From Cladocopium goreaui (taxonomy: Eukaryota > Sar > Dinophyceae > Suessiales > Symbiodiniaceae), in assembly GCA_947184155.2 (NCBI GenBank), contig CAMXCT020003425.1, forward strand, positions 1 through 64,000: a DNA stretch of 64,000 bases, read 5' to 3'. Of the stretch, positions 44,394-56,208 are shown piece by piece. How positions within the stretch are numbered: position 1 is the first letter of the stretch; each line of letters begins with the position of its first letter. Under the pieces are notes generated by a model that saw only the letters and a program-made list of their open reading frames with translations, searched no databases and was not told the DNA's origin. The translations under genes were made by a program, and so were the position numbers.

Positions 44394-44868
44394 GTGGACA
44401 CCTAAATCAACTGTGAGCCTGTCACCGTGGAAGCTGACAGGTGTAGCAGACATGGCGAAGACGGTGGATCCCAAGGTGGCCTAAACTCAAAGTTTCGACA
44501 GAGACAAGTTAGATACCAGGCGGCCGTCTAGACCAGAATACAGCTGGAATGGTTCCTCGTGGCTTGGCTTGATTGTTCGGGTCTTCACATGGACCCAAAG
44601 AAATCCGTTTGTGTATCTCAAAACTAAGAATGTTACAATAGGAAAATGAGGTTTCCAGCGCGTTCAGAAGCAAGGTCCCTACTTTTTCAGCTTTAGTATG
44701 GGCAGCTACGGCTGGAAAAATCGGTTTTAGGCGGCAAAGCCTGGACAAACAGAAAGATTCTAGTTTGTCAAAATAGGAAAACGTGTTTTTTGAAAGGTTT
44801 GGGAGTTGTTTTTTGATGAATACTAGGTTTGGGAGCTTCAAATTAAAGGAAAATTGTCAAACAGGCAG

Positions 44869-45072
44869 TTAAGGACACCGGTTGCACCAAAACACCAGCT
44901 GCCAACCGCACAATGGACGTTTCAAACTACTATGCACATGCCATCAAGGCGAAAGATGATCCCATTTCATCCCATTTCTACAAAGCCAGCAGGGAAGCGC
45001 TAGAAAGGCACGCCCGGATCCACTCGGCATCCCGCCCCGATGGCGCCCTGTGCCTGGGAGGTGTTTGTACAG
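44869..45072 (+). CDS. Candidate exon, 68 codons, unknown product
   Basis: After AAACAGGCAG the frame opens TT (phase 1), reads KDTGCTKTPAANRTMDVSNY, YAHAIKAKDDPISSHFYKAS and REALERHARIHSASRPDGAL, then CLGGVCT, and ends on G before GTCAAT (phase 1). GC content rises steadily along it. The C-x4-C-x-G ending recalls the Cys-rich exons, though only loosely. One of the longer well-bounded blocks in the right half. Confidence 0.55.
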
Positions 45073-45319
45073 GTCAATTCCCGCGTGGCAACTTGCGCAA
45101 GTAGCAAGTCACCGCGCCCTCCCAGGGGAACTTTTAAGGCTCTCTGCTTTCATTTCCCCTTGTAAGTGCGCATCAATGTTGGAAGCGCCATTTTCTCAAC
45201 TCCCAAAACTACTTTCATCCGTAGAAAATCTCTTCTGATTGTCAAAGAAATTACTGATAATGACAGATTCTGCCAATTCGTGCCGCATAGATCAATGATC
45301 AATGGGGTAACACCCCTTC

Positions 45320-45556
45320 TGGTGGCAAGTGTAGAAAGAGGCAAAGATCAATAGCGTAGCATCACTTCTGATGGCAAGTGTAGAAGCAAAGATCAGTAGC
45401 ATAGCATCACTTCTGATGGCAAGTGTAGAAGCAAAGATCAGTAGCATAGCACCACTTCTGATGGCAAGTGCAGAAGCAAAGATCAGTAGCATAGCATCAC
45501 TTCTGATGGCAAGTGTAGAAGCAAAGATCAGCAACATAGCATCACTTCTGGTGGCA
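45320..45556. repeat. 45-bp tandem repeat, five copies
   Basis: Units contain ATGGCAAGTGTAGAAGCAAA and GATCAGTAGCATAGCATCAC. The 45-base period keeps frames open; on the + strand each unit reads MASVEAKISSIASLL. I doubt it is translated, since no splice sites flank it cleanly. Confidence 0.85.
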
Positions 45557-45934
45557 AGTTCGAAATAAAGATCATTGGTGTAGCAGACATCGAACATTAG
45601 TAGCCACCCCCACCCCCCCACCCCTGGACCCACCCCAGCAGTGCAACAGTCGCATGCGAAGGTCACATATCAAATTGAGGACACCAACAAACATCAACAT
45701 CCAATCAACATCAGCATCAAGTCCTATGCAACTTCCAGGTGTTCCATGAAACAAGTGCATAAAAACACGCCAAAACAAGGAAAACACCCACGCTCCCTGC
45801 AGCGCAGTTGGCAACTAGTTCGATGTGTCTACCATTCAGGCCCCACTTTAGGGGCCCAGTGACATGGGGAAACCCAGTCTAGGTACCTCTAAGGACCCCT
45901 TATAACCCGCAGAAGGTTCTAAGACCCCCCCTAG

Positions 45935-46200
45935 ATACATATTATATATATTATATGATATATCATATATATATAATTATATATATATGTGTGTTTAATA
46001 TTTATACATGTATATACTGTATAATATATATATATATATATATACATACTGATTTATTTATATTTATATATTTAATATATTCATATATATATATAAATAT
46101 ATATATATATTAAATGACCATATATATATAAATATATATATATAAATGATTGATATATTCGTAGTTATAGCATAATATATATATATACATATGACTATTC
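45935..46200. repeat. AT-rich microsatellite tract
   Basis: Long TATATA runs with TTTAATATATTC interruptions; nothing coding. Confidence 0.85.
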
Positions 46201-46317
46201 ATATATATGGTCCATAAACATCTATGAACCCAACATACTTACTTCAACCAACTCAGCGAAGTAAATCTCAACAATAATCCCATGAAATCACCATGTTTGC
46301 TGCTCCAACAATAATTA

Positions 46318-46602
46318 CTGATTGGTGGTTTGGAAAATGTTTTTTTCCATTATATACATATATACATATATACATATATACATATATACATATATACATA
46401 TATACATATATACATATATACATATATACATATATACATATATACATGTATACATGTATACATGTATACATGTATACATATATACATATATACATATACA
46501 TATATACATATACATATGTATATATATATATATGTTGGGAATAATTTTCCCAACTGACGAACTCCATGATTTTCAGAGGGGTAGGGCTCAACCATCAACC
46601 AG
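46318..46602. repeat. Family B foldback element with expanded ACATAT microsatellite
   Basis: Element ends are CTGATTGGTGGTTTGG and ACCATCAACCAG. A run of about 28 TATACA units (46351-46535) fills its interior, turning a 110-base element into 285 bases. Confidence 0.75.
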
Positions 46603-46646
46603 ATTACCTGCAGCTATCGTTTGGGGGCCCACGCGCAAGTCCCAGG

Positions 46647-46688
46647 TTCAACTGGGACTGTTTGTGGTGGAAATGCCTCGTCTCTTGG
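46647..46688 (+). CDS. Possible micro-exon
   Basis: After GCAAGTCCCAG the frame opens GT (phase 1), reads [13 protein letters not shown] and ends on G before GCGATT (GC donor). Fits the series but is short. Confidence 0.25.
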
Positions 46689-47307
46689 CGATTTGGGGAG
46701 ATTCCCCCCATAGAGGATGGTGCCCTCAGTTACCCGAAATGGTAAACGTTTACAAAAAACTATGGAAAAATCCACCATGTTTTAATGGGTAACTCCACGA
46801 ACTCAATGGCCATGTTCAATAGCTATGTAAACGTTTACCAAGAAATATGTTTGTTGGTTTATAACCCCATCCGAATACAATATAAGTATTGAATATTATT
46901 GATATATCATACTAGTAATTATAGTTATGTTCACCAACTTAGCTGACGAACTGGGTCCTCCTGTAGATGTCCAGAAATTTGTTTGGAAAATGATAAAATT
47001 TGTGTGGCCCCATGTCCATAAATTTTGGTGAAATTCGTGGTGAAGTTTGGAGTTGGCCATGGCTGTCCCAGCTTCCCAATTGCTTGGTTTACCCTCATTG
47101 TTCAGGGCCAACGCTTCATGGGGATTCAAGCACCCCACAAGGTACCCCGCTGATAAGGATTCATTAAGGAGGATTACCCTCTAGTAAATTAACATAGACC
47201 CTGAAAATAACCAATTTTTAATGGAAACTAATCCTCCAACCCCTATCTGGCAGGGTCTATGTTGATTTACTGGAGGATTAGAACAAGCACCAAGAATCAC
47301 AAATAAC

Positions 47308-47418
47308 TGGTTGGTGGTTTGGAACATGACTGCATTATGATTTTCCATTCAGTTGGGAGTAGTAATCCCAACTGACGAACTCATATTTTTCAGAGGGGTT
47401 GGTCAACCACCAGCCAGA
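47308..47418. repeat. Family B foldback element
   Basis: CTGGTTGGTGGTTTGG to CCACCAGCCAG. Confidence 0.7.
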
Positions 47419-47464
47419 GAATAACTTAGTATTAGCTACCATTGGGGAGGTCGCTTTGTGGGAG

Positions 47465-47653
47465 AATCCCGGTGGGAAATTACTGTTTTCTCAATGGTGT
47501 ACCAAACCAGCCCTGGTTGGGTTTCTCCCGAAAGGACTTACCAAGGTAGTGCGTTCTTAATCGTGACCAAACATGCCGGAACCAAGTCCAGTGACCGGGA
47601 GTTGTTCATCACCAGTAGGACCGTCCACTGCAATTCAAGTCACCATACGTATG
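47465..47653 (+). CDS. Candidate exon, unknown product
   Basis: After TTGTGGGAG a frame in phase 1 reads SRWEITVFSMVYQTSPGWVS, PERTYQGSAFLIVTKHAGTK and SSDRELFITSRTVHCNSSHH, ending on G before GTGGTT. The frame runs into GTACCC of the family A element at 47671, another possible donor. Mixed composition with beta-strand-like segments; unknown family. Confidence 0.4.
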
Positions 47654-47670
47654 GTGGTTCTGGATCCGGG

Positions 47671-47780
47671 TACCCTCTGGTAATGACTAACAGTTTGTGA
47701 ACTTGAAAATGGCGATTTATAGTAAATTTACCCATTGAAAATGGTGATTTTCCATAGTTATGTTAATTTACCAGAGGGTA
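47671..47780. repeat. Family A foldback element
   Basis: TACCCTCTGGTAATGAC to TTACCAGAGGGTA. The base before it is G, giving GTACCC at the junction. Confidence 0.8.
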
Positions 47781-47820
47781 ATTATAGATCAATGTCAAAT
47801 GATCAGTTTTTTTTGGACAG

Positions 47821-47954
47821 GGAACGGTACAATTTGTTCCATGCTGGATGAAGCCAACTTCACCTGTAAACATTCGTCAGGGTGCAACGCATGCAACACA
47901 TTGTGTACCCCTGCCAATTCCATAATTGTGTTAAGAACTTGTATGAACTTGTAA
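47821..47954 (+). CDS. Candidate Cys-rich exon, possibly terminal
   Basis: A strong acceptor (TTTTTTTTGGACAG) opens GG (phase 1) into NGTICSMLDEANFTCKHSSG then CNACNTLCTPANSI and ends RTCMNL with a TAA. Six Cys in 44 codons, but not in the nine-residue register. If the stop is used this is a last exon; a GT inside ACTTGTATG in phase 1 could instead carry it on. Confidence 0.45.
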
Positions 47955-48122
47955 TATACGTGTTTGATTGTTGAAAAACATGTACACACTAATAATCACT
48001 AATTTATATAATTATATGTGTATATATCTACGATTATATGTGTGTACACACTATGTGTCTATATGCACACTGTCTATACACATCACACATGTATCCATGT
48101 GTCGTTGGTGAAATATTAATCT

Positions 48123-48213
48123 TGTTGGTGGTTTGGAACATGTGTTTCCATATATTGGGAATAATAATCCCAACTTACTAATATTTTTCAGAGGGGTAGG
48201 TCAACCACCAACC
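48123..48213. repeat. Family B foldback element, short
   Basis: TTGTTGGTGGTTTGGAAC to ACCACCAACCAG. Confidence 0.65.
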
Positions 48214-48378
48214 AGATCCAGTCCAACACACATCCAAGGACAATGAACTCTTTCGCTGGCCACAGGAAATTCGTCTTAATGAGGCCGAGAAGTTGAAAAC
48301 CCTGGTAGTTGATGATTGGCCTGGCAGTGTTTAACCAGTTCATGTGGGTAAAAACGGCAATATAGCCATTAGCAATTA

Positions 48379-48495
48379 TACCCTCTGGTTATTTAACATA
48401 GCCATGGTATAGATGGCCCATAGAAATAGATGGTTTACGGTTTACCTATTAAAAATGGTGATTTTCCATGGCTATGTTAAATAAACCAGATGGTA
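48379..48495. repeat. Family A foldback element
   Basis: TACCCTCTGGTTATTTAAC to AATAAACCAGATGGTA. Confidence 0.75.
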
Positions 48496-49009
48496 TATGT
48501 GTCACCATTAATGCCATTAATCACCACGAATCACCATCAATAGCCAGTATTGGCCATCAAATGCCATTATTAGCCACCATTAATCACCATTAATGTGGGT
48601 AGAACGGTAATAGACCATCCCCCAGTCATCACCATAAGTAGATGGTATGGTTACCATTCCCAGTCATGGGTGGTTTATGACATTGGTTTACCCAATAATT
48701 TAACTGGGAAGATGTCAAACAGCACACAACAGGGGAATAGCAGCAGACCCAATCAAGGAGAGGGATGGGTGTTCAATCATGAATTTGCGAGGGTTTTTGA
48801 CCATCATTAACCATCATTAACCATCAACCATCATTAACCATCAACCAGATCAAGGAGAGGGATGAATGTTGATTGGTTTTTGTTTGGGCAGTTGTACCTA
48901 AGTTGCAACACCCAATATTTGGGTGTTCAAATGGTTGGTTGATGTTTTTTTGGGGTAGTCATACCTAAGTTATACTCGTACCATTCAATATTAATTCAAT
49001 GGACATTTC

Positions 49010-49126
49010 AGGAACCTGAATTGGAGGTACCTACCATATATAAGGCCTATATAAGGCTTATGTAAGGGAATATCCCCAGAAAATACGGCCAAAAATATGG
49101 TAGAGTACCTCCATTTTAGGATCCTG
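49010..49126. repeat. Family C foldback element
   Basis: Left AGGAACCTGAATTGGAGGTA, right TACCTCCATTTTAGGATCC; the CTATATAAGGCTTATG core is inverted relative to the copy at 23704. Confidence 0.7.
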
Positions 49127-49328
49127 AAATACCCATTGATTAATTGGGGATTAGCATCACCCAAAAAAACTGGAAATCCCGTTCTCAGCCAACAATGGAG
49201 TGACGTCGTGGGTGTTACCCAGTCGTGTAAGTTGACCATCAATGGCTCGGGCTGAAATGTTGGCTTTAACCATGGCTTTACCATCCTGGAATGGGGATAT
49301 TTATTTATGCCCAATCAATATATATATA

Positions 49329-49443
49329 TACCCTCTGGTTATTTAACATAGCCATGGAAAATCACCAGTTTTAATAGGTAAACCCAGGTAAACCATCTAT
49401 AAATAGGACATGTTCCATGGCTATGTTAAATAGCCAGAGGGTA
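49329..49443. repeat. Family A foldback element
   Basis: TACCCTCTGGTTATTTAAC to AATAGCCAGAGGGTA. Confidence 0.75.
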
Positions 49444-49566
49444 TATTGCAAAAACATCCAATAGTGGGGAAACCTTTTTTGATGAACAGATCCTGTTTAT
49501 ACACAGAAATGGTTGACCCCCTTGGTGTTTCCAGATCGTTTTTCCACATGAATGCCATACGGATCC

Positions 49567-49691
49567 TACAATGTGAGGCCCCCAAGATATAAGTTGGTTT
49601 ATAAGCCCTAGTAACTATAGTTATAAATACCATAAACCATAGTTATTGGAGTTATAAACCAACTTAGCTATCTTGGGGGCCTCACATTGTA
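49567..49691. repeat. Family E foldback element
   Basis: TACAATGTGAGGCCCCCAAG to CTTGGGGGCCTCACATTGTA, with inner CTATAGTTATAAATACC. Confidence 0.8.
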
Positions 49692-50055
49692 CAATATCTA
49701 TTTTCCCATGGTGAATCCCTCACTCCAACCCTGAAGCGTAGCGCGTCATGATGCCAGGTGATTGTGCGCAGTCCAAGCGACGAGGACTCTGGAACATGTT
49801 GTGGTCCGTAAGCATCAAAATCTGATGTCTATACTCAAACGGATTAAACGGGATGATTTATGTTTACATGTTTAATATATGTTTATACATAAGATTGTAT
49901 TATACACCCATGATTGCGATTGCAAACATTTAAAGATAAATAATAGATATGATATATATATATATACATATATTAATAGAATTATATATAGAGAGTATTA
50001 TATATTTACATATATATATATCATTATGATGCTACGTTGTCTATGCATGGTTCAG

Positions 50056-50144
50056 TTGTGCTACAACTGGGATAGAACATCTGATGAACATGGAAAACAA
50101 CCACCGCCAGAAGCAATGCCCCGGGAGAAGCCAAAGGTGCCAAG
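50056..50144 (+). CDS. Candidate exon
   Basis: After GCATGGTTCAG a phase-2 frame reads CATTGIEHLMNMENNHRQKQ and CPGRSQRCQ, ending on G before GTGCCA (phase 1). It ends on C-Q-G as many Cys-rich exons do. An overlapping frame is also open, so the reading frame is uncertain. Confidence 0.35.
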
Positions 50145-50622
50145 GTGCCAATTGACTGTCTGAAGTTGCATGCCCCTTTTCAAAAATCACTAGCTGAAAA
50201 GCTGTTTCTTGGCCATTGTGCGTTTGAACAGGCGGTTAATGATGGTTATACTCTAGGTTAACCTTGGATGGGTAGTTTCAATAGATGAATCAATGGTGAT
50301 TAATGGTGATCAATGGTGATTAATGATGATTAATGGTAACGAATGATTAATGGTGATTTTCATAGAAAATGATCTACAAACCTAGGCCAATCTTAGATGG
50401 GTAGAAACTAATCCGCTATAATTAGTCTTTTGGTATCAATGGAATTATCTACGTTCCCCAGCAATCTAGGGGCCGCGATACCCCAAAAACCACAAAGATT
50501 GGGGAATGCAACACATCAAGATGAGAAAAGGTAAGGTGACAAATGAGAATAGTGTGGGATTTGTCAATGATTCACCTATATTTACTGTACTTATGAGAAC
50601 TCTCCAAAGTGGTACACGGCAG

Positions 50623-50664
50623 CACTCCTCGGGTGCATCTCGGGCTTGCCCGGATCCCGTCCTG
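50623..50664 (+). CDS. Possible micro-exon
   Basis: After TACACGGCAG the frame opens CA (phase 1), reads LLGCISGLPGSRP and ends on G before GTGGGG. GC-rich against AT flanks; short. Confidence 0.3.
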
Positions 50665-51128
50665 GTGGGGTTGTGTCCCTTGTGGTTTAAGAATTTAGTT
50701 TTTTGCAGGGTATCTAAGATTGGCCATGATTATAGCAATATCTTCAAACAATAATATTATTGAAATATCATTTTTTTATTTGGGCCAAATCCTATCATTG
50801 GTTGAAGATATAGTCGATAACTCCCCAATAATTTTCAACCAATCAATAAAATCCTTTCGCATCACCTGTAGTAAAACATATTGAAACATTTCGTATGTTT
50901 TTGAAGCACAACTGTGAAGAAGTTTCCTTCATTCACAACCGTGGTACTGTATGTTGCGTTGTTTTTCGTTTACTTTCAGGAGGATGAGTGTTTATGATGT
51001 TTTACGGGTTGCCTCCGGTTGCATCGCTGGTAGAAATCCCAAAGTCTGTTGGTACAATCTGATCACATTCATCATTATATATATATATATACACACAAAT
51101 ACATATATATATATATAGGATTCTCCAG

Positions 51129-51248
51129 ATGCACCCTTTGAGTTCAGAAATCATGTCCAACGGATTTTCAGATTGTGCCTTCAGGACGACCGCGGGCGTG
51201 GAACTGACGATGAGGTTCTTGGGCTGGGGTCGTTCGGTCACTGGGTTG
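51129..51248 (+). CDS. Candidate exon, partly duplicated downstream
   Basis: After AGGATTCTCCAG the frame opens AT (phase 1), reads APFEFRNHVQRIFRLCLQDD, RGRGTDDEVLGLGSFGHWV and ends on G before GTTTCC (phase 1). The second half recurs at about 51840-51915 as FWLQDDRRRGADDEVLGLG inside a 668-bp tandem duplication. Retention of the reading frame in both copies hints at coding, although the second copy has a two-base insertion further on. Confidence 0.45.
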
Positions 51249-52380
51249 GTTTCCGTGAAAAAAATGGTGGCGAACTGTTGGATTTCAATGGGTTTTTACA
51301 TCATTTCACCAGCTGAGTGTTGGTTTTTCCTATCAAGTTTCCCTTGAAACTGCCTGAAGAGTTTTTGCATGTGTGGTCCACTGTTTCTTGCCACTGTTCC
51401 TTTTCAGATTCCGATGAGACCAAAATCCTTAAGTAGAGAATGATCTCAGGCTCTTTAAACAAATTGGGGGCGTCAATACTGTAGAAAATCTTGGCCAGGC
51501 AAGGCCAGAATTAATAGGTTGGGCGGTCGTAAATTTGGGTTTTACGAACAGACTCTGCTGTTACTACCGTTGTGCCAATTTGCACGCATACAGTCTGGAG
51601 AATTTGTCCTTACCATGCAACCACCTCACCACAAGTGATGCCATCAAAAATAGTTGCAAATCGGGTTTAGACTGATTACCCTCGGATAAGGAAACGTGGC
51701 GTTGGAAAATCCACCTTTTCGTTGAAGAATAAAGTTATCGACTTGTTGAAATGTCAAATTTTGTTGCTGCAATCTCGCATTTCATTACTAAAAAAAATAA
51801 AAATCACTTCTTGAAATCATTTCCCAAGGGTTCTGAGATTTTGGCTTCAGGACGACCGCCGGCGAGGAGCCGACGATGAGGTCCTTGGGCTGGGGTCGTC
51901 TTCGGTCATTGGGTTGGTTTCAGTGAAAAAAATGGTGGCGAACTGTTGGATTTCAATGGGTTTTTACATCATTTCACCAGCTGAGTGTTGGTTTTTCCTA
52001 TCAAGTTTCCCTTGAAACTGCCTGAAGAGTTTTTGCATGTGTGGTCCACTGTTTCTTGCCACTGTTCCTTTTCAGATTCCGATGAGACCAAAATCCTTAA
52101 GTAGAGAATGATCTCAGGCTCTTTAAACAAATTGGGGGCGTCAATACTGTAGAAAATCTTGGCCAGGCAAGGCCAGAATTAATGGGTTGGGCGGTCTTAA
52201 AAATGGGCTTTACGAACAGACTCTGCTGTTACTACGGTTGTGCCAATTTGCGAGCATACAGTCTGGAGAATTTGTCCTTACCAACCATCTCACCACAAGT
52301 GATGCCATCAAAAATAGTTGCAAATTGGGTTCAGATTGATTACCCTCAGATAAGGAAACGTGGCGTTGGAAAATCATAAT
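51174..52380. repeat. 668-bp tandem duplication
   Basis: Segment 51174-51700 matches 51842-52380. Shared stretches include TTTCACCAGCTGAGTGTTGG, GTAGAGAATGATCTCAGG and CATACAGTCTGGAGAATTTG. The copies are about 95 percent alike by eye. Confidence 0.85.
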
Positions 52381-52453
52381 GTGCGGCTTGGTCCTGGGGC
52401 CCATTTGAAGCCACCTACTTCACACACTGGAGATAGCTTGGCGGCTTGGCCAG
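52355..52453 (+). CDS. Candidate exon with consensus donor
   Basis: The 3' edge CTTGGCCAG before GTAAGA is near consensus and in phase 1. The frame reads NVALENHNVRLGPGAHLKPP then TSHTGDSLAAWP. The acceptor CAGATAAG is weak, and the first bases belong to the duplicated segment, so the start is uncertain. Confidence 0.35.
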
Positions 52454-52902
52454 GTAAGAGTGCCACTCATGAACCCGGAGGATGTGCCACCCGGGGTAGC
52501 TGATCTGAGGGTTGGAGGATGCTATATCTGATACATCTGTGGTTGGGCCCCAGTTCGTTAGCTAAGTTGTTTTATGACATGTTATAACCAATATTAAAAT
52601 CATAGAGAACTATAACATAACATAGTTAGCTATAAGGCTTATATAGTATAACCATAAAATATTATCAATAATTACATTTAGATGGGGTCCCAAAAACCAA
52701 CAGACATCTGCCTGTGGGGTACCATGTCTAATGGATATGATGATGATGAACCAAGGGATGGCATGCGTAGCCACTTTTTCAGACAAACCCATATGTTATC
52801 AAATATTGCATAGATTTGCATAGCATCATGCTATAAAATATTGACCATGACTCTGGTTAATCTATGGTCAATAATGGTTAATAATTGGAATAACAAGAAA
52901 TA

Positions 52903-53012
52903 TCTGGTTGGTGGTGACTGGAACCATGACTTTTTCATTTTCCCAATAGTTGGGATGATGATCTGACGAAGTCCATCATTTTTCGGGTTGAAACATGTTG
53001 AAACCACCAATT
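52903..53012. repeat. Family B foldback element, decayed
   Basis: CTGGTTGGTGGTGACTGG to AAACCACCAATTAG. Confidence 0.6.
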
Positions 53013-53135
53013 AGGATGTTGATTCCCCAAAATATGGTAACTTCATCGGTTTCATCCCATCCCCAGGTGGATTATGGATGGAATATGACGGGAAATGTGT
53101 TGGATACGTATGGATGTTCATAGCCCAAAATATGG

Positions 53136-53252
53136 TACCCTCTGGTAATTTAACATAGCTATTGAAAATGGCCATTTATAGTGAGTTTTCCCATTAAAAA
53201 TGATGATTTTCCATAGTTATGATACAGTTATGTAAACGTTTACCAGAGGGTA
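53136..53252. repeat. Family A foldback element
   Basis: TACCCTCTGGTAATTTAAC to TTTACCAGAGGGTA, with a local TTATGATACAGTTATG duplication. Confidence 0.8.
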
Positions 53253-53396
53253 AGAATAGGTCTTGACCCTATCCCATATCTCATCTCGTTCTCTCGTTCT
53301 ATGCTGAACCAGCATGAACTGGATGGCTTGGCGAGTGGTTATATTACATAGTTATACTATAGCTATCACCCATTCCATCCATTGGTTCGTCATCAT

Positions 53397-53495
53397 TACC
53401 CTCTGGTAATTTAACATAGTTATTGAAAATGGCCATTTATAGTGGATTTTTAAAAATTGTGTTTTTCCATAGCTACGTTAAATTACCAGAGGGTA
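53397..53495. repeat. Family A foldback element
   Basis: TACCCTCTGGTAATTTAAC to TTACCAGAGGGTA; slightly shortened interior. Confidence 0.8.
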
Positions 53496-54011
53496 TATTC
53501 ATTAAACATGGCTATTTATGGACATACGCCATTTTCAGACAAGCTCTACAGGATGATGGTACCCCCCAGGCAGATGCCTGTTGGTTATGGGGGAAAAATC
53601 TAAATATAATTATTGATATTATGTGATAGTTATACTAGAGTTATCTATAGTTATACTATAGTTATGGATGGTTATACTATAGTTATCTATAGTTGTACTA
53701 TAGTTATAGTTAATTCCCCATCCTCAATGAGCTGGGTTTGTTTAAGGTGATTTAGGGCTTATTTTGCCAATGGTAAATCTACTACTTAGGGAATCTATAT
53801 ATATATATATTTATATACACAATATATACATAGAGAGAGAGAGAGAATAGGGGGGGAGCGTCCTTAAGCAAACTCAAGATGATGGGACCCCATTCCCATG
53901 GTCGCTTCACCATTGGTGGTTTTGTCACGGCTTGTAGTTGTGGGGCCATGGGGCCATGGGGCCATGGGGCTGGCCCCAGTTGAAATCCATGTTGAAATCC
54001 ATGTCATATTC

Positions 54012-54163
54012 TGGATGGTGGTTTCAAACATGGTTTTTATTGTCCATAATATATGATATACATATATATATATATATATTATATAATTATATATATATAC
54101 ATGGATGTCATCCTTCCCACTGACAAATTCATATTTTTCAAGATGGCTAAAACCACCAACCAG
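54012..54163. repeat. Family B foldback element with AT expansion
   Basis: CTGGATGGTGGTTTCAAAC to ACCACCAACCAG; about 45 bases of TATATA inside. Confidence 0.65.
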
Positions 54164-54451
54164 CATTATTGAAAAGACAGAGCCCCAAAACATATCAGCA
54201 CTGTGAAACAGAAGAGAAAAACCATCCCATCACAGCTCGACCCTGCCCTGAGGTTGCGAGACAAAGTCATGATTCTCAGGGTCAAACTGTTGGGGATGGT
54301 CAAATAGATCAATATCCCATTAAATCTTATCAAATCATATCAAATCCCATACATAAATCTCAAATCATCACATAATCACATAAAACCCCATGAAGTGCAT
54401 ATATGAAATCCCAGCTGAAAATCTACCAGACATCCAGCCGCAAAAGCCCAG

Positions 54452-54556
54452 CTGAGGCAGTGATGGTGGGTGAACCGCGTCCTTTCATCCCTGCGACCAA
54501 GATGGTGCCGCATGAACTGGAAGCGGTGCCGGGATATCGACGCTTGGCATCGCTTG
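54452..54556 (+). CDS. Candidate exon, unknown product
   Basis: After CAAAAGCCCAG the frame opens CT (phase 1), reads EAVMVGEPRPFIPATKMVPH then ELEAVPGYRRLASL, and ends on G before GTGGTT (phase 1). GC content is about 60 percent against AT flanks, and the peptide is not low-complexity. No family recognised. Confidence 0.5.
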
Positions 54557-54891
54557 GTGGTTTCCATAGTCATGGAGGTACCCAACAGCTGCATGGTTCG
54601 TTTGAAAATCCCAAACCAAAATTGACGATGACTGGGGAAACCTCCAGTACCTCTGTTTTAGGAAACCTCCACATGAACCCAGTACCCCTGTGTTTTTTTG
54701 AGTTAGATACGTTAGACAGTTATACATACATGGGATATATATATATATATTATAGATTGTAAGACTATGTATGCACATTCAAGTAGTTCAGAACTTTCAT
54801 ATTGTGCTTTAAATGTGGATACACTGTGGATACATTCGCCGAAGCAGCTGACACAAATCCTTGTTTTGCATGACATCGCTGTATCCAAATA

Positions 54892-55005
54892 TCTGGGTAA
54901 ATTATAACGACCTCACTGCGACCTCACTGGGAATCATGGTTAGTAAGGGAAATTATCTCCAAAGGGCCTTAATTCAGGTTAGTGAAATATTATAATTTAC
55001 CCAGA
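54892..55005. repeat. Family F foldback element, complete copy
   Basis: TCTGGGTAAATTATAACG pairs with TATTATAATTTACCCAGA. The interior CGACCTCACTGCGACCTCAC is a short direct repeat. Confidence 0.75.
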
Positions 55006-55456
55006 AATATTGACCCAAAATCGCATAAAACATCATAAAACGCTAAGTTACGCCCGTATTTGTCGGTTCAATCCGCATGTTTTGTCATGGTGATGTTCCG
55101 ATTCTTCAATTCATAGAATTGGATGATGGGAAATTTTACAGGAAAACCCTATATTTGATGGTAAAAACCATGGTTTCCTGTAGATTTTTCCTTAAACCAA
55201 TCCATTGATCAATTCTTCACCAGCTTTGATGACCAGGTTCTTCCCAGTGACACAGATCCTGCACAGGTGGAGATCTCTCCTTGCCCGACTTGTGCCAGGA
55301 TGTCTTAGCAGTTTCTGGGCATGGGACCATGGAAAATCAAAATAGGATACCTACCCTCTGGTTATAAGTTATGACTATCATCATAAATCCACTATAAATG
55401 GGCTTATTATGGTTAATACTGGTTAATAATATTTAATAATGATGATTGATAGAATA

Positions 55457-55567
55457 TACCCTCTGTTAAACGTTTACAGTTTGCTATTGAAAATGGACCA
55501 TTTATAGTTGATTTACCTATTTAAAATGGTGATTTTTCATAGTTATGTAAACGTTTACCAGAGGGTA
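55457..55567. repeat. Family A foldback element
   Basis: TACCCTCTGTTAAACG to TTTACCAGAGGGTA. Confidence 0.8.
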
Positions 55568-55969
55568 TATGTTTCAAGGACTGTTAGCAGGACAGTAGTC
55601 TGAAATGGACATTTTGGCCTCCCTGGCTGAGGAGTGTTTCTTGCTGATTTCGGATGATCTTACAGTTCTGGAAACCATTCCTCTGGGTAAATTATAGTGA
55701 CCTCACTGTGACTATCGAAGATTTTCCTATCGAAGACGACGGTTTCCATCAGTTTGGCCAACGATTCAGGGTTTGAATCCGGTCAGCTTTCGGGAACCAA
55801 AACTGCATCGGTTGATCAAATCAATGTATGAACCCTTCGGAACAGGCCCCATAAATGAAAAGATCCAATACCAAAACATCAATCAAAAGGGATTACAGTT
55901 GTTATCAGTTGTCCTTACGTCATCTTACGTCTACTGGAAGTGGTATCTCCGTTGTGAAGCAAGTTTCAG

Positions 55970-56083
55970 AGCAGCAACTGGTACTGAAGAAACAAATCTT
56001 TGCCCCTAACCAGTGCTCTCAAATCCCCCACAATACGCCCGTGCCGAAACCATCTCGGAATTGGCTGAAGCGGAAATTCACAG
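55970..56083 (+). CDS. Candidate exon, unknown product
   Basis: After AGCAAGTTTCAG the frame opens AG (phase 1), reads QQLVLKKQIFAPNQCSQIPH and NTPVPKPSRNWLKRKFT, and ends on G before GCGCCC (GC donor). Basic and Pro-rich. A different frame upstream (55773-56009) is also open, so the block may be longer. Confidence 0.45.
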
Positions 56084-56107
56084 GCGCCCTAAGGCCCTAA
56101 GTTAAAG

Positions 56108-56208
56108 CTGGTTGGTGGTTTCAAATATGTTTTATTTTCCCATAATATATGGGATAATCATCCCAACTTACTAATACTTTTCAAGATGGTTACTGTACAA
56201 CCACCAAC
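56108..56208. repeat. Family B foldback element, short-interior variant
   Basis: CTGGTTGGTGGTTTCAAAT to ACCACCAACCAG. Confidence 0.75.

Noticed and set aside
46315..46598. Frames of Tyr-Ile-His-Met repeats on both strands
   Set aside because: Translation of a TATACA microsatellite.
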